Shown here one piece after another: positions 50,850 through 59,644 of a stretch of 64,000 nt of DNA. The notes under the pieces are model-generated. The model saw only the letters and a program-made list of their open reading frames with translations. It searched no databases and was not told where the DNA came from. The position numbers were made by a program, and so were the translations under genes. Origin of the DNA: Flavobacterium flavigenum (GTDB lineage: Bacteria > Bacteroidota > Bacteroidia > Flavobacteriales > Flavobacteriaceae). The DNA is taken from positions 4,402,001-4,466,000 of the forward strand of contig NZ_CP114285.2 in the NCBI RefSeq assembly GCF_027111255.2, read 5' to 3'. Within the stretch, counting starts at the first letter, position 1, and each line of letters opens with the position of its first letter.

Positions 50850-50944
50850 TCTGTTTTTAATTTGCGTTGGGACAATCTAAGCTGTCCTACTGATTATGTA
50901 GTTAATTTTTCTTTTTTTTTAGTTTTTTGAAAAGTCTTAACAGA

Positions 50945-51409
50945 CTATGAATTTGAACTCTGCTTTTTGTTTCCGTAGAAATAAAGCGAGTGATTTGTAA
51001 TTTCGATATCAAATATTTCTTCGATTGTTTTTTTGATGGTCTGGATTCTTGGATCACAAAATTCAATTACCTCACCCGAATCAGTCATGATAATATGATC
51101 GTGCTGTTTATCAAAATATGATTTTTCGTAGTAAGCCTGATTTTGCCCAAATTGATGTTTTCTCACCAATGCACAGTCTAACAATAACTCAATCGTGTTG
51201 TATAATGTAGCTCTGCTCACACGATAGTTTTTGTTTTTCATTTTGATATATAGGTTTTCTATATCAAAATGTTCCTCGCTGTCGTAAATTTCCTGAAGTA
51301 TAGCATAACGCTCAGGAGTTTTGCGATGCCCTTTTTGTTCAAGGTACATTGTAAAAACATTTTTTACAATTTCTTGATTTCTAGTGTTGTCAGTTGAAAT
51401 GAGTGTCAT
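50945..51409 (-). CDS. Fur-family transcriptional regulator
   Basis: The 154-residue protein has the Fur winged helix (KTPERYAILQEIYDSEEHFDIENLYIKMK, RATLYNTIELLLDCALV) and a C-terminal dimer domain with HDHIIMTDSGEVIEFCDP. The His and Glu positions of the metal sites are partly there (HDHII). The two CxxC zinc pairs of many Fur proteins are missing; only one Cys (EFCDP) is visible in that area, so it may be a PerR/Zur/Fur variant. The start is ATG 51409; an in-frame TTG 33 bp upstream lies at the likely -33 box and is rejected. The transcript may have almost no leader. Confidence 0.9.
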   Translation of the reverse strand: MTLISTDNTRNQEIVKNVFTMYLEQKGHRKTPERYAILQEIYDSEEHFDIENLYIKMKNKNYRVSRATLYNTIELLLDCALVRKHQFGQNQAYYEKSYFDKQHDHIIMTDSGEVIEFCDPRIQTIKKTIEEIFDIEITNHSLYFYGNKKQSSNS

Positions 51410-51415
51410 ATCCGG

Positions 51416-51442
51416 CAAAGATAATTTTTTATTTTTAATCAA
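51416..51442 (-). promoter_or_regulatory. Putative promoter of the Fur-family gene (TATCTTTG, TTG)
   Basis: On the minus strand the -7 box TATCTTTG occupies 51416-51423 and TTG at 51440-51442 is a possible -33 element (16-bp spacer). The ATG starts six bases after the box. Confidence 0.55.
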
Positions 51443-51497
51443 TAAAAGTTTCGGGTTTAAAGTTTCGTTATAAAACCCCTATAGACTCGTTAAAAAG

Positions 51498-53717
51498 TTA
51501 GGTTCTGTATTCTCTGGTCACTTTGTCAACACCATCGATTTTTTTAATAGCACTAATCATTTTTTTCAGGATGGTATTGTTTTTCACAATTACAGCCACC
51601 TGTCCATGAAAAATTCCGGCGTCTGTGCTAAGCGAAATACTTTGAATATTTACGCTCATATTGTTAGAAATTACCTTTGTAAGCTGATTGGTAAGTCCCA
51701 AAACATCCATTCCTGTAATATTGATAATGGCTTTAAATTCTTCCTGAGAAGAGTCAATCCATTTGGCGCTCATAATGCGGTAAGCGTAGTTGGACTGCAT
51801 TCCAATGGCATTTGGACAATCTTTTTTATGTACTTTGATTCCTTCGTTTATCGTAACAAATCCAAAAACATCATCACCCGGAATTGGATTGCAGCATTGT
51901 GATAATTTATAGTCCAGTTTGTCATGCTCAGTTCCAAAAACCAGCATGTCGTAATTGCTGCTGATGACCGGTTTATGGATATCTTCCGCAGCAGTATCTT
52001 TAGTTCTTTTGATTTTATTTTTGAAGAAATTGATAAAAGTATTGCTCTTTTGCGCTGCATAATCTTTTAACTGCTGGTTTTCGATAGCGCCAATTCCAAC
52101 TCGATAAAATAAATCTAAACTCGTTTTTAATTTAAAAAAGTTAACTAACTCGTTTGTAACCTGCTCGTTAAGGTTGATTTTTAAATGCCTTAGTTTTCTG
52201 GTAAGTAATTCTTTTCCTTCTTCGGCAATTTTTTTAGTGTTTTCGTTAAGGACATTTTTGATTTTGTTTTTCGCTCTCGAAGTCGTTACATAATCAAGCC
52301 AGTTTACCGTTGGTTTTTGATTGGCAGAAGTAATGACTTCAACCTGATCACCACTTTTTAATTCGTGATTCAAAGGAACCAAACGTCCATTTACGCGTGT
52401 TCCTCTGGTTTTAATTCCAATTTCAGAGTGGATGCTAAAAGCAAAATCAAGCGAAGTTGCGCCTTTTGGCAATGATTTGATTTCTCCTTTTGGCGTAAAA
52501 ACGAAGATCTCCTGTGAGTAGAGATTCATTTTAAAATCTTCTACAAAATCAACCGCATTGGTTTCAGGATTTTCTAAAGCTTCACGAAGTAAATTAAGCC
52601 ATACATCCAGACCACTTTCTTCAGATGCGCCGTTCTTGTATTTATAATGTGCCGCATATCCTTTCTCTGCAATTTCATCCATTCGTTCACTTCGTACCTG
52701 TACTTCAACCCAACGGCCTTTAGGTCCCATAACGGTTATGTGCAAAGCTTCATAACCTGTTGATTTAGGAGATGAGATCCAGTCTCGTAAACGACTCGGG
52801 CTGGGCCTGTAATGATCTGTTACGATGGAATAGATTTTCCATGCAATAAATTTTTCTTCATGTGAATCACATTTATAAACAATTCTCAGTGCAAATTTGT
52901 CGTAAACTTCATCAAAACTTACATTTTGGGCACGCATTTTTCGACGAATCGAATAAATCGATTTTGGACGTCCTTTTATAATATAGTCAACATTTTCCGC
53001 ATCAAGTGACTTTTTCAGAACATCCGAAATATCTTTGATGTATGCGTCCTGTTCTTCTTTAGTCTCCCTTATTTTGCTTACGATATCTTCATAAACAGCC
53101 GGTTCTGTATATTTTAAGCCTAAATCTTCAAGTTTGGTTTTGATATTATAAAGTCCTAAACGATGGGCTAGAGGAGCATAAATGTATAAAGTTTCAGAAG
53201 CAATTTTGGTTTGTTTGTACTCCACCATTGAATCCATGGTCTGCATGTTGTGCAAACGATCCGCCAATTTGATCAGGATAACACGTACATCGTCGTTTAG
53301 TGTCAAAATCATTTTGCGGAAATTCTCTGCCTGCATTGAGGCATTCAGATCCTTTTGAACCATCGAAATCTTCGTTAATCCTTCGACCAATTGCGCTACT
53401 TTCGGATTGAATAAACGTTCAATATCTTCAACAGTAATCGGAGTATCTTCGACAACATCGTGCAATAAGGCCGCAGCAATAGAGGTGGCTCCCAAACCAA
53501 TTTCGGAAGCTACAATTTTCGCAACTGCAATAGGATGAAAGATATACGCTTCTCCAGATTTACGCCTTTGTTCTTTATGCGCATCAACGGCAACATCAAA
53601 AGCTTTCCGAATTAGTTTTTTATCTGTAGGTGTTAAAGTCTGGTAACTGATTCGAAGTAATTCTTTGTACTCTTGTGCAATTGCTTTGTTTTCTTTTTCA
53701 ATATCTATTTCTGTCAT
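51498..53717 (-). CDS. rel: Bifunctional (p)ppGpp synthetase/hydrolase (RelA/SpoT)
   Basis: The protein has about 739 residues from ATG 53717. In order it carries the HD hydrolase domain (FHPIAVAKIVASEIGLG, ALLHDVVEDT), the synthetase domain (RPKSIYSIRRKMRAQNV, YDKFALRIVY, VQVRSERMDEIAEKGYAAHYKYK), the TGS domain (EIFVFTPKGEIKSLPKGATSLDFAF), and C-terminal zinc-finger and ACT domains (LSQCCNPIPGDDVFGFV; SLSTDAGIFHGQV). Both catalytic sites look intact, so it makes and degrades the alarmone. A TTG five codons upstream is in frame but less likely. It is the only long RSH in the window. Confidence 0.96.
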   Translation of the reverse strand: MTEIDIEKENKAIAQEYKELLRISYQTLTPTDKKLIRKAFDVAVDAHKEQRRKSGEAYIFHPIAVAKIVASEIGLGATSIAAALLHDVVEDTPITVEDIERLFNPKVAQLVEGLTKISMVQKDLNASMQAENFRKMILTLNDDVRVILIKLADRLHNMQTMDSMVEYKQTKIASETLYIYAPLAHRLGLYNIKTKLEDLGLKYTEPAVYEDIVSKIRETKEEQDAYIKDISDVLKKSLDAENVDYIIKGRPKSIYSIRRKMRAQNVSFDEVYDKFALRIVYKCDSHEEKFIAWKIYSIVTDHYRPSPSRLRDWISSPKSTGYEALHITVMGPKGRWVEVQVRSERMDEIAEKGYAAHYKYKNGASEESGLDVWLNLLREALENPETNAVDFVEDFKMNLYSQEIFVFTPKGEIKSLPKGATSLDFAFSIHSEIGIKTRGTRVNGRLVPLNHELKSGDQVEVITSANQKPTVNWLDYVTTSRAKNKIKNVLNENTKKIAEEGKELLTRKLRHLKINLNEQVTNELVNFFKLKTSLDLFYRVGIGAIENQQLKDYAAQKSNTFINFFKNKIKRTKDTAAEDIHKPVISSNYDMLVFGTEHDKLDYKLSQCCNPIPGDDVFGFVTINEGIKVHKKDCPNAIGMQSNYAYRIMSAKWIDSSQEEFKAIINITGMDVLGLTNQLTKVISNNMSVNIQSISLSTDAGIFHGQVAVIVKNNTILKKMISAIKKIDGVDKVTREYRT

Positions 53718-53844
53718 AGCGGCATGGTTCAATCCTTAAAAATATGAATTTGTTTAAATATACGCAAGGGAATGGATTGCTGATTTAGGATTTTAAAATT
53801 TAAGTTTGAGTGAGTAAAATTAGATTTTTTTGGAATAAAAAAGG

Positions 53845-53869
53845 ACTTCAGCTCAGCTCAGTCTGACAA
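53845..53869. repeat. Short degenerate repeat remnant
   Basis: The sequence around acttcagctcagctcagtctgaca resembles the common Bacteroidota intergenic unit with CTTCGCTCAGTCTGACA, with a duplicated GCTCA. It lies in the 240-bp gap between rel and the TrmH gene; the rest of the gap is AT-rich with no clear features. Confidence 0.35.
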
Positions 53870-53956
53870 TAAGAAAGTGTTTAAAAAATAAATGAAAAAT
53901 ATTTAATCTTTTTGTCGTAAGAAAGTCATAGACTTTTAATTTCAAACAACAAACAA

Positions 53957-54745
53957 CTAAAACCCTCTTTGTCTCTTAGCTTCAAAAATTAAAATAGCAG
54001 CAGCGACTGAAACATTCATGCTGTCAATTTCGCCCTGCATCGGGATAATTATGTTTTGTGTTGCAGCATCGCGCCATTCCTGAGTCAATCCTGTCGCTTC
54101 TGTACCGACAACCAAAGCGGTTGGAGTAGTGAAGTTTTGTGTGTGATAAGAAGTTGAATTTTGTAATGTAGCACAATAAAAATCAATCTTTTTTTCTTTC
54201 AAAAAAGAAATGATTTCATCGGTAGTTCCTGTTGCAATCTGATTGGTAAACAAACAGCCAACGCTGGAACGAACAATATTTGGATTGTATAAATCGCTTT
54301 TTGGATTGGCAATCAAAACAGCATCCAGCCTGGCAGCATCTGCTGTTCGTAAAAGGGCACCGATATTTCCTGGTTTTTCAGGAGCTTCGGCTACAAGAAT
54401 CAAGGGATTTTCGGATAAATTTAAATCTGATAATTGCAGTGATTTGGTTTTGGCTACAGCCAAAATTCCTTCTGTCGTATCGCGATACGCCAGTTTTTGA
54501 TAGACTTCTTTGTTGATTTCAATTAATTGAACTGATGATGAAACCAGTTTATAAATTTCATTTTCAGAAACCAGTTCAGGTAAAAATAAAACGGTTTCTA
54601 TTTCGTAACCGCCTTTTTGAGCTAATGAAATTTCACGCAATCCTTCAATCAAAAATGTGCCGGTTTGTTTGCGGGCTTTTGCTTTTTCCTGCAATAAAAC
54701 AAGTGATTTTATATACGGATTTTGGACTGACGTGATTTGTTTCAT
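53957..54745 (-). CDS. TrmH/SpoU-family RNA 2'-O-methyltransferase
   Basis: The 262-residue protein has an N-terminal RNA-binding extension (KSLVLLQEKAKARKQTGTFLIEGLREI) and a SPOUT knot: EAPEKPGNIGALLRTADAA, ANPKSDLYNPNIVRSSVGC, LVVGTEATGLTQEW and the final IPMQGEIDSMNVSVAAAILIFEA. It methylates ribose 2'-OH in rRNA or tRNA; the target (RlmB or TrmH-like) is not certain. An octamer-repeat track lies directly upstream of the ATG. Confidence 0.92.
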   Translation of the reverse strand: MKQITSVQNPYIKSLVLLQEKAKARKQTGTFLIEGLREISLAQKGGYEIETVLFLPELVSENEIYKLVSSSVQLIEINKEVYQKLAYRDTTEGILAVAKTKSLQLSDLNLSENPLILVAEAPEKPGNIGALLRTADAARLDAVLIANPKSDLYNPNIVRSSVGCLFTNQIATGTTDEIISFLKEKKIDFYCATLQNSTSYHTQNFTTPTALVVGTEATGLTQEWRDAATQNIIIPMQGEIDSMNVSVAAAILIFEAKRQRGF

Positions 54746-54750
54746 TTTTT

Positions 54751-54786
54751 TGAGCGACTGAGTTTTGGAGGTGCTAAGGTACTGAG
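54751..54786 (-). repeat. Octamer microrepeat upstream of the TrmH gene
   Basis: Read on the minus strand, CTCAGTAC, CTTAGCAC, CTCCAAAA, CTCAGTCG and CTCA follow each other without gaps (54786 down to 54751), an 8-bp period ending six bases before the ATG. A similar track with CTTAG every 8 bp lies at 62227-62258 before another start codon. Confidence 0.65.
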
Positions 54787-54841
54787 ATTTTTAAAAGGAT
54801 AAAAATCTAGAAGAGCATGCCTTCGAGTTTTTATGTTTTTT

Positions 54842-55342
54842 TTAATTGTTGGCTTTTCTTGACCTTTTGATATTTATGACAGTTTTTACGGCCACAAGAA
54901 ATAGAATTATAACTAATGAAATCTCAATTCCAATAAAGGTGTAATAAATATTTTTCATTCCATTATCCTCATGTATTTGTATATTGGCTGATAGTGGCGG
55001 ATAAATTGTCCATCCAGCTTCTATAATAAGTGATTTTGTAACCGAAATTAAGTAAGACATTACTATTATCATCAATGTATTTGAAAACAGGAATATTCCA
55101 TTAATTATGGTATTTCTTAATCGTGAAATCAGTATTCGTATTGAATAAACAATAAAAAATACATTTGCGATAATAAAAAAGAGAATATGAATAGATACGA
55201 CTATAAAATAGGTGTCATGAATATTTATGTCAACTGTAGAATTGAAATCAGAAAAATTAAAAGGTAAAAAAGGATGCCAGATTAAACAGCTAATTATTAA
55301 TGAAGCTATTATCCAAAGTATTTCTTTTCTTAAAATTTTCAT
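54842..55342 (-). CDS. Small membrane protein with cytochrome oxidase subunit I-like motifs
   Basis: The 166-residue protein has four membrane helices. Residues 42-52 (HDTYFIVVSIH) resemble the COX1 signature HDTYFVVAHFH, with Ser50 in place of the high-spin heme ligand and His52 kept as the low-spin heme ligand position. Residues 110-118 (GWTIYPPLS) resemble COX1 GWTVYPPLS. In COX1 the second motif precedes the first; here the order is reversed. It is far too short for an oxidase. It may bind heme, but that is inference. The gene stands alone. Confidence 0.75.
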   Translation of the reverse strand: MKILRKEILWIIASLIISCLIWHPFLPFNFSDFNSTVDINIHDTYFIVVSIHILFFIIANVFFIVYSIRILISRLRNTIINGIFLFSNTLMIIVMSYLISVTKSLIIEAGWTIYPPLSANIQIHEDNGMKNIYYTFIGIEISLVIILFLVAVKTVINIKRSRKANN

Positions 55343-55386
55343 ACAGATTTACATTTCACATTTTACAACCTTCATCTCACAATTCG

Positions 55387-56718
55387 TTACAAAATCCCCC
55401 TAGACTTAATCTCCAAATATTTATTGATGGCATCCAAAGTCAGATTTTCAGGTTGTGTAAGAACCGAATGAATACCGTATTTTTTCAGTTCATTGGCAAT
55501 TAAACGTTTTTCGAACATGAATTTTTCGGCAATTACTTTGTCATACACTTCCTGGATGGTATCGGTTTTTTTATTGATGATTTCGTTCAGTTCGGTATTG
55601 CTGAAAAATACGACCACCAATAAATGACTTTTTGCAATTCCTTTCAAATAAGGCAACTGGCGGTTTAATCCGTCCATGGTCTCGAAATTTGTGTAGAGGA
55701 TGATCAGGCTGCGCTGGTTGATGTTTTTCTTGACATCTACATACAAACGGCTATAATCGCTTTCAAAAAAATCGGTTTTGATGTTGTATAAGGTTTCCAG
55801 TATTTTTTGCATCTGCGAACCTCTTTTTTCTGCAAAAACCCTGTTTTCTACTTTTTTAGAGAAAGCGAAAATTCCGGCTTTGTCCTGCTTTTTCAAAACC
55901 ACATTGGCTAAAACCAAAGCTGAATTAATGGCGTAATCCAATAAACTCAAACCGTTAAAAGGCATTTGCATCACACGGCCTTTATCAATCGCCAGATAAA
56001 CCGACTGCGATTTTTCGTCCTGAAACTGATTGACCATTAAGCTGTTTTTCTTGGCAGTAGCTTTCCAGTTTAAAGTTCTAAGATCGTCACCCTGAACATA
56101 TTCTTTGATTTGCTCAAACTCCATGGTATGCCCAATTCGGCGTATTTTCTTGATTCCGTATTGAAACAGATTATTTGAAAAAGCCAGTAAATCATACTTT
56201 CTTAACTGAATATACGATGGATAAGTAGGAACCATTTTATCTTTATCGAAAGTAAATCTTCTGGAAATGAGTTTCAAAGGTGAAGAAACGTAAATGTTTA
56301 AATTTCCAAAATAATATTCACCTCGTTCTGTTGGGCGTAAATCGTATCCAACTTTATCCTGAGCAGACGCTTTAACAGTTCTCTCAATTTTGAAGTCACG
56401 TACCTGAAACTGAAACGGAATTTCATCAATGATTTTAATTGAAATAGGGAAAGTATAATGGTTTTGGACAGAAATATTTACGGGATTCAAATCACCATTC
56501 GAAAGCTTTTCAGGCATTTCCCTTGAAGCTTCAATTCCGGTTCGGGCTACATACAAAAGCAGAACATCCAGTACCAGAAAAGTGATTAAAATCAGGACAA
56601 GAAACCAGATTCCGTTGTATATAACCGGAAAAATAAAAGCGCACACGAATAGTCCTATGATACCTAAAAGGACATAGAAAAAGAAGTTGTTAAGGTATAG
56701 GCTTTTTATGAATTTCAA
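55387..56718 (-). CDS. DUF58 domain protein
   Basis: The 443-residue protein has two N-terminal membrane helices and a DUF58/vWA-like region: REYVQGDDLRTLNWKATA-type core (QGDDLRTLNWKATAKKN), LAIDKGRVM for the metal-site-like strand and IILYTNFETMDGL later. DUF58 proteins work beside MoxR AAA ATPases in envelope processes. The start is a TTG at 56718 (no ATG is in frame nearby). A hypothetical secreted-protein gene separates it from MoxR here. Confidence 0.88.
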   Translation of the reverse strand: MKFIKSLYLNNFFFYVLLGIIGLFVCAFIFPVIYNGIWFLVLILITFLVLDVLLLYVARTGIEASREMPEKLSNGDLNPVNISVQNHYTFPISIKIIDEIPFQFQVRDFKIERTVKASAQDKVGYDLRPTERGEYYFGNLNIYVSSPLKLISRRFTFDKDKMVPTYPSYIQLRKYDLLAFSNNLFQYGIKKIRRIGHTMEFEQIKEYVQGDDLRTLNWKATAKKNSLMVNQFQDEKSQSVYLAIDKGRVMQMPFNGLSLLDYAINSALVLANVVLKKQDKAGIFAFSKKVENRVFAEKRGSQMQKILETLYNIKTDFFESDYSRLYVDVKKNINQRSLIILYTNFETMDGLNRQLPYLKGIAKSHLLVVVFFSNTELNEIINKKTDTIQEVYDKVIAEKFMFEKRLIANELKKYGIHSVLTQPENLTLDAINKYLEIKSRGIL

Positions 56719-56742
56719 TTTAAAAATATTTAGTTTTTCGTA

Positions 56743-57357
56743 CTATATTTTAGTGAGGCTGTCATAATCAAAGCCCTGCAAGTAGTCTATTTTCCAGACT
56801 CCATTTTCCTTTACGGCTCTAACTTTGTATTTTGAACTGTCTTTCCAGGCAGTCCATATCCAATTAAAAACAGCCCTATTGTTATCAATCTTTAAATCAG
56901 TTAACTTAAGTGTTTTCCAATATAAATCCGGATTATCCTGACATTCGCACCACATGTTACTGTCATTGCCATATGGAGGCAGGTCACCAACAAAATACTC
57001 CATTTTATTAGTTTTAAGATTATCGTTTATTTTGAGTCCAATCTTATTATAATTGTCCAGAAATTTTTGCGTAAAAAAGTTGGTCTTTTTAAGCTCATTT
57101 AATTTTTTATTATGAGCTTTTAAATTTAAGCCAATATATTTGTCGCCCTTATGATTTTCAATAACATCAAAGTCGGGCCCTTCACTTTTTGTCTCAATCC
57201 ATTCATACGTTTTTCGAATTAATGTTTCAAGCTGTTGCTTATCACTTATAAAATTAATTGACTTCTTTTGCATTGAAAGCGCATCATCATTTGTATGTGT
57301 ATGACTAACTAGTAAAATCCAAATAAATAGCAGAGAAAATAATTTTGATAATTTCAT
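56743..57357 (-). CDS. Exported protein of unknown function inserted in the MoxR cluster
   Basis: The 204-residue protein has a signal peptide (LFSLLFIWILLVSHTHT). The C-terminal part contains MWCECQDNPDLYWKTLK, FNWIWTAWKDSSKYKVRAV and VWKIDYLQGFDYDSL, which resemble small NTF2-like or DUF3828-type domains seen in exported proteins. I do not recognise a function. It lies between moxR and the DUF58 gene with 25- and 24-bp gaps. These genes are usually adjacent, so it looks like an insertion into a conserved operon. Confidence 0.7.
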   Translation of the reverse strand: MKLSKLFSLLFIWILLVSHTHTNDDALSMQKKSINFISDKQQLETLIRKTYEWIETKSEGPDFDVIENHKGDKYIGLNLKAHNKKLNELKKTNFFTQKFLDNYNKIGLKINDNLKTNKMEYFVGDLPPYGNDSNMWCECQDNPDLYWKTLKLTDLKIDNNRAVFNWIWTAWKDSSKYKVRAVKENGVWKIDYLQGFDYDSLTKI

Positions 57358-57382
57358 TTTATTTAATATTTCAATATTATAA

Positions 57383-58396
57383 TTACCTCGGAATCTCTAC
57401 TGTTTCAATAATTTGCTTAATAATTTCTGCACTTGTAATTCCTTCCATTTCACGCTCCGGAGCCACAATGACACGATGCTGTAAAACCGGAACAGCAGCT
57501 TCTTTAATATCTTCAGGAGTTACAAAATCGCGTCCGCGAATGGCAGCAAAACCTTTGGCCGCATTTAAAATGGCGATTGATGCACGAGGTGAAGCTCCTA
57601 AATATAAAAAGGCATTTTCACGTGTATTCACTACAATTCTTGCAATGTATTCCAGTAAATTTTGTTCTACCCTGATTTGTTTGATCAGCGCCTGATATCC
57701 TTTTATTTCTTCGGCAGAAAGAATAGTTTTAATCGCTTCTAATTTTCCATGATCCTGTAAAAGATGTTCTCTCTGGATAATGAGGATTTCTTCGTCTAAT
57801 TTTGGGTAATCAATCGAAATTTTGAATAAAAAACGGTCCAATTGTGCTTCAGGCAAACGATAAGTACCTTCCTGCTCAATAGGGTTTTGTGTAGCAATAA
57901 CCAAAAAAGGCGCTTCAAGCTGATAGGCTGAACCATCAATAGTTATCTGGCGTTCTTCCATAACCTCAAAAAGAGCAGCCTGAGTTTTGGCCGGTGCACG
58001 ATTGATCTCGTCAATTAAAATCAAATTAGAAAAAATGGGTCCCTGTTTAAATTCAAATTCTGAACTTTTCAAATTAAAAATCGAAGTTCCTAAAATATCA
58101 GAAGGCATTAAATCCGGTGTAAACTGAATTCGGCTAAAGCCAATATTAAGTGTTTTCGATAATAATTTGGCTGTAATAGTTTTGGCAACTCCCGGAACAC
58201 CTTCGAGTAAAACGTGTCCGTTTGATAAAATAGCAACCAGTAATTGATCGATCATTTTGTGCTGGCCTACAATTACTGTTTCAATTTCTTTTTTGATACT
58301 ATTGACATGATCTAAAAGAGGCGCTAAGTTTAATCGTGTTTCAAAATTCACATTTTCGTTTGTGATTTCGGTTTCTGTTGTATTGATATCGTCCAT
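57383..58396 (-). CDS. MoxR-type AAA+ ATPase
   Basis: The 337-residue protein is a MoxR AAA ATPase: Walker A GVPGVAKT, Walker B LILIDEINRAP, the sensor region TQNPIEQEGTYRLPEAQLDRFL and the closing ASPRASIAILNAAKGFAAIRGRDFVTPEDI. It acts as a chaperone-like ATPase for partner vWA or DUF58 proteins. Length and motifs are normal. It follows the DUF4350 gene after 39 bp and heads the three-gene tail of the cluster. Confidence 0.94.
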   Translation of the reverse strand: MDDINTTETEITNENVNFETRLNLAPLLDHVNSIKKEIETVIVGQHKMIDQLLVAILSNGHVLLEGVPGVAKTITAKLLSKTLNIGFSRIQFTPDLMPSDILGTSIFNLKSSEFEFKQGPIFSNLILIDEINRAPAKTQAALFEVMEERQITIDGSAYQLEAPFLVIATQNPIEQEGTYRLPEAQLDRFLFKISIDYPKLDEEILIIQREHLLQDHGKLEAIKTILSAEEIKGYQALIKQIRVEQNLLEYIARIVVNTRENAFLYLGASPRASIAILNAAKGFAAIRGRDFVTPEDIKEAAVPVLQHRVIVAPEREMEGITSAEIIKQIIETVEIPR

Positions 58397-58435
58397 GTTT
58401 CGTATGTTTTCTTTTGATGAATTTCAGTTAAAATA

Positions 58436-59644
58436 TTAATGTAAAACTTTCTCTATAGCATTATTAATCCGGATTAAATCTTCTTCGAGGCTTCCGTGGT
58501 AACTTTTCCGGTGTTCGTTGATTAAAAATACAAGTTCCCTGATGTCGTTTTCATCTTTTCCGGACTTATGATGCAGTTTTTTGACAAAATCATCATCTAA
58601 TTTCGATGTATCCATCAAATATTCATTACGGATCCTTTCCAGAAAATAAATGATTTTTTTATCAATAATATTATCGTGATCGCCTTCCTGATAATATAAA
58701 TTTCCGATAGTTTTGGTAAAATCAACGGTTAAATTAGGTAATGGTTTTAGTATCGGGACTATCCTTTGTTTTCGTTTGGCATTAAAAAGGATAAAAATCA
58801 ATATTCCGATTAAAGATAAGTATAAAGCCCATTTTAAAGCAGGCTGACTTAAAATATAGCGCAGCGGAGAACCTGAGATCGACTCGCTGTTTTGCCCTTT
58901 TGTATACCAATAAACATTTCCTTTTGGAACATACGAAAGTACACTTTGAGCGTATTGATAATGATCGTCTTTTAATAAATGGAAATTAGAAAAAGCGGCA
59001 GGCTGAGTATGTAAATAAAAATAGCCATTTACATACGGCACTTTAATAAAATTGATTCTTTTTTGATTTTGCTTATTCGCCTGATAACCTAAGACTGTGG
59101 TTTGTAAAGTATCAATCTTTGAAAAATAGTATGAACCCATACCTTCAGTTAAATGAAATTTTTTGTTTCCTAAGTTTTTATTAGCCAGCCAAATTGAGGT
59201 GCTGTCAGAATATTGAAAATCGGTTCTGAAGTCAATTTTTAAGCTGTCTAAAAGTGGCTGTGGGAACGTTTTCATGCTTAGGAAAGCATTGTTTCCATGT
59301 GACACAAAATAAAAAAGTTCCGTCATTGACTGATCATCAATGGCAGCAAATTCTGTAATGTTAAAAAAAGTTCCCTTTATTTTATACGTTCCCACAACGG
59401 TATCCGGAACATATTTTGAATCGAGGAACTCATAAGGGGTTAAAGCGGAAACTCTTTCAATCTTTTGTTTTTTTAAAAGACCGTCAATTTCTTTATCGAA
59501 AACATATAATCCAAGCGGAATTTTATCATTCACAGAATAAGTAGGAGTCCAGTCAATCTTTTTAGGAGAATTGCCACCTGCTATTAAAATTAAGGCAAAA
59601 ACCAAAACCAGAATAGCGATATAAATTTTAATCGATTTACCCAT
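58436..59644 (-). CDS. DUF4350 domain membrane protein
   Basis: The 402-residue protein has an N-terminal helix (IYIAILVLVFALILIAGG), an exported DUF4350 domain (TYSVNDKIPLGLYVFDKEIDGLLKK, YFVSHGNNAFLS, GNVYWYTKGQNS) and a second helix near residue 280 (ALYLSLIGILIFILFNAKRK), then a cytoplasmic helical tail. DUF4350 resembles Rossmann-like domains that may bind a ligand in the periplasm. It overlaps the DUF4129 gene upstream by 8 bp. Confidence 0.85.
   Translation of the reverse strand: MGKSIKIYIAILVLVFALILIAGGNSPKKIDWTPTYSVNDKIPLGLYVFDKEIDGLLKKQKIERVSALTPYEFLDSKYVPDTVVGTYKIKGTFFNITEFAAIDDQSMTELFYFVSHGNNAFLSMKTFPQPLLDSLKIDFRTDFQYSDSTSIWLANKNLGNKKFHLTEGMGSYYFSKIDTLQTTVLGYQANKQNQKRINFIKVPYVNGYFYLHTQPAAFSNFHLLKDDHYQYAQSVLSYVPKGNVYWYTKGQNSESISGSPLRYILSQPALKWALYLSLIGILIFILFNAKRKQRIVPILKPLPNLTVDFTKTIGNLYYQEGDHDNIIDKKIIYFLERIRNEYLMDTSKLDDDFVKKLHHKSGKDENDIRELVFLINEHRKSYHGSLEEDLIRINNAIEKVLH

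Noticed and set aside
51410..51442. TTG start 11 codons upstream for the Fur-family regulator
   Set aside because: It coincides with the probable -33 element and lies upstream of the -7 box.
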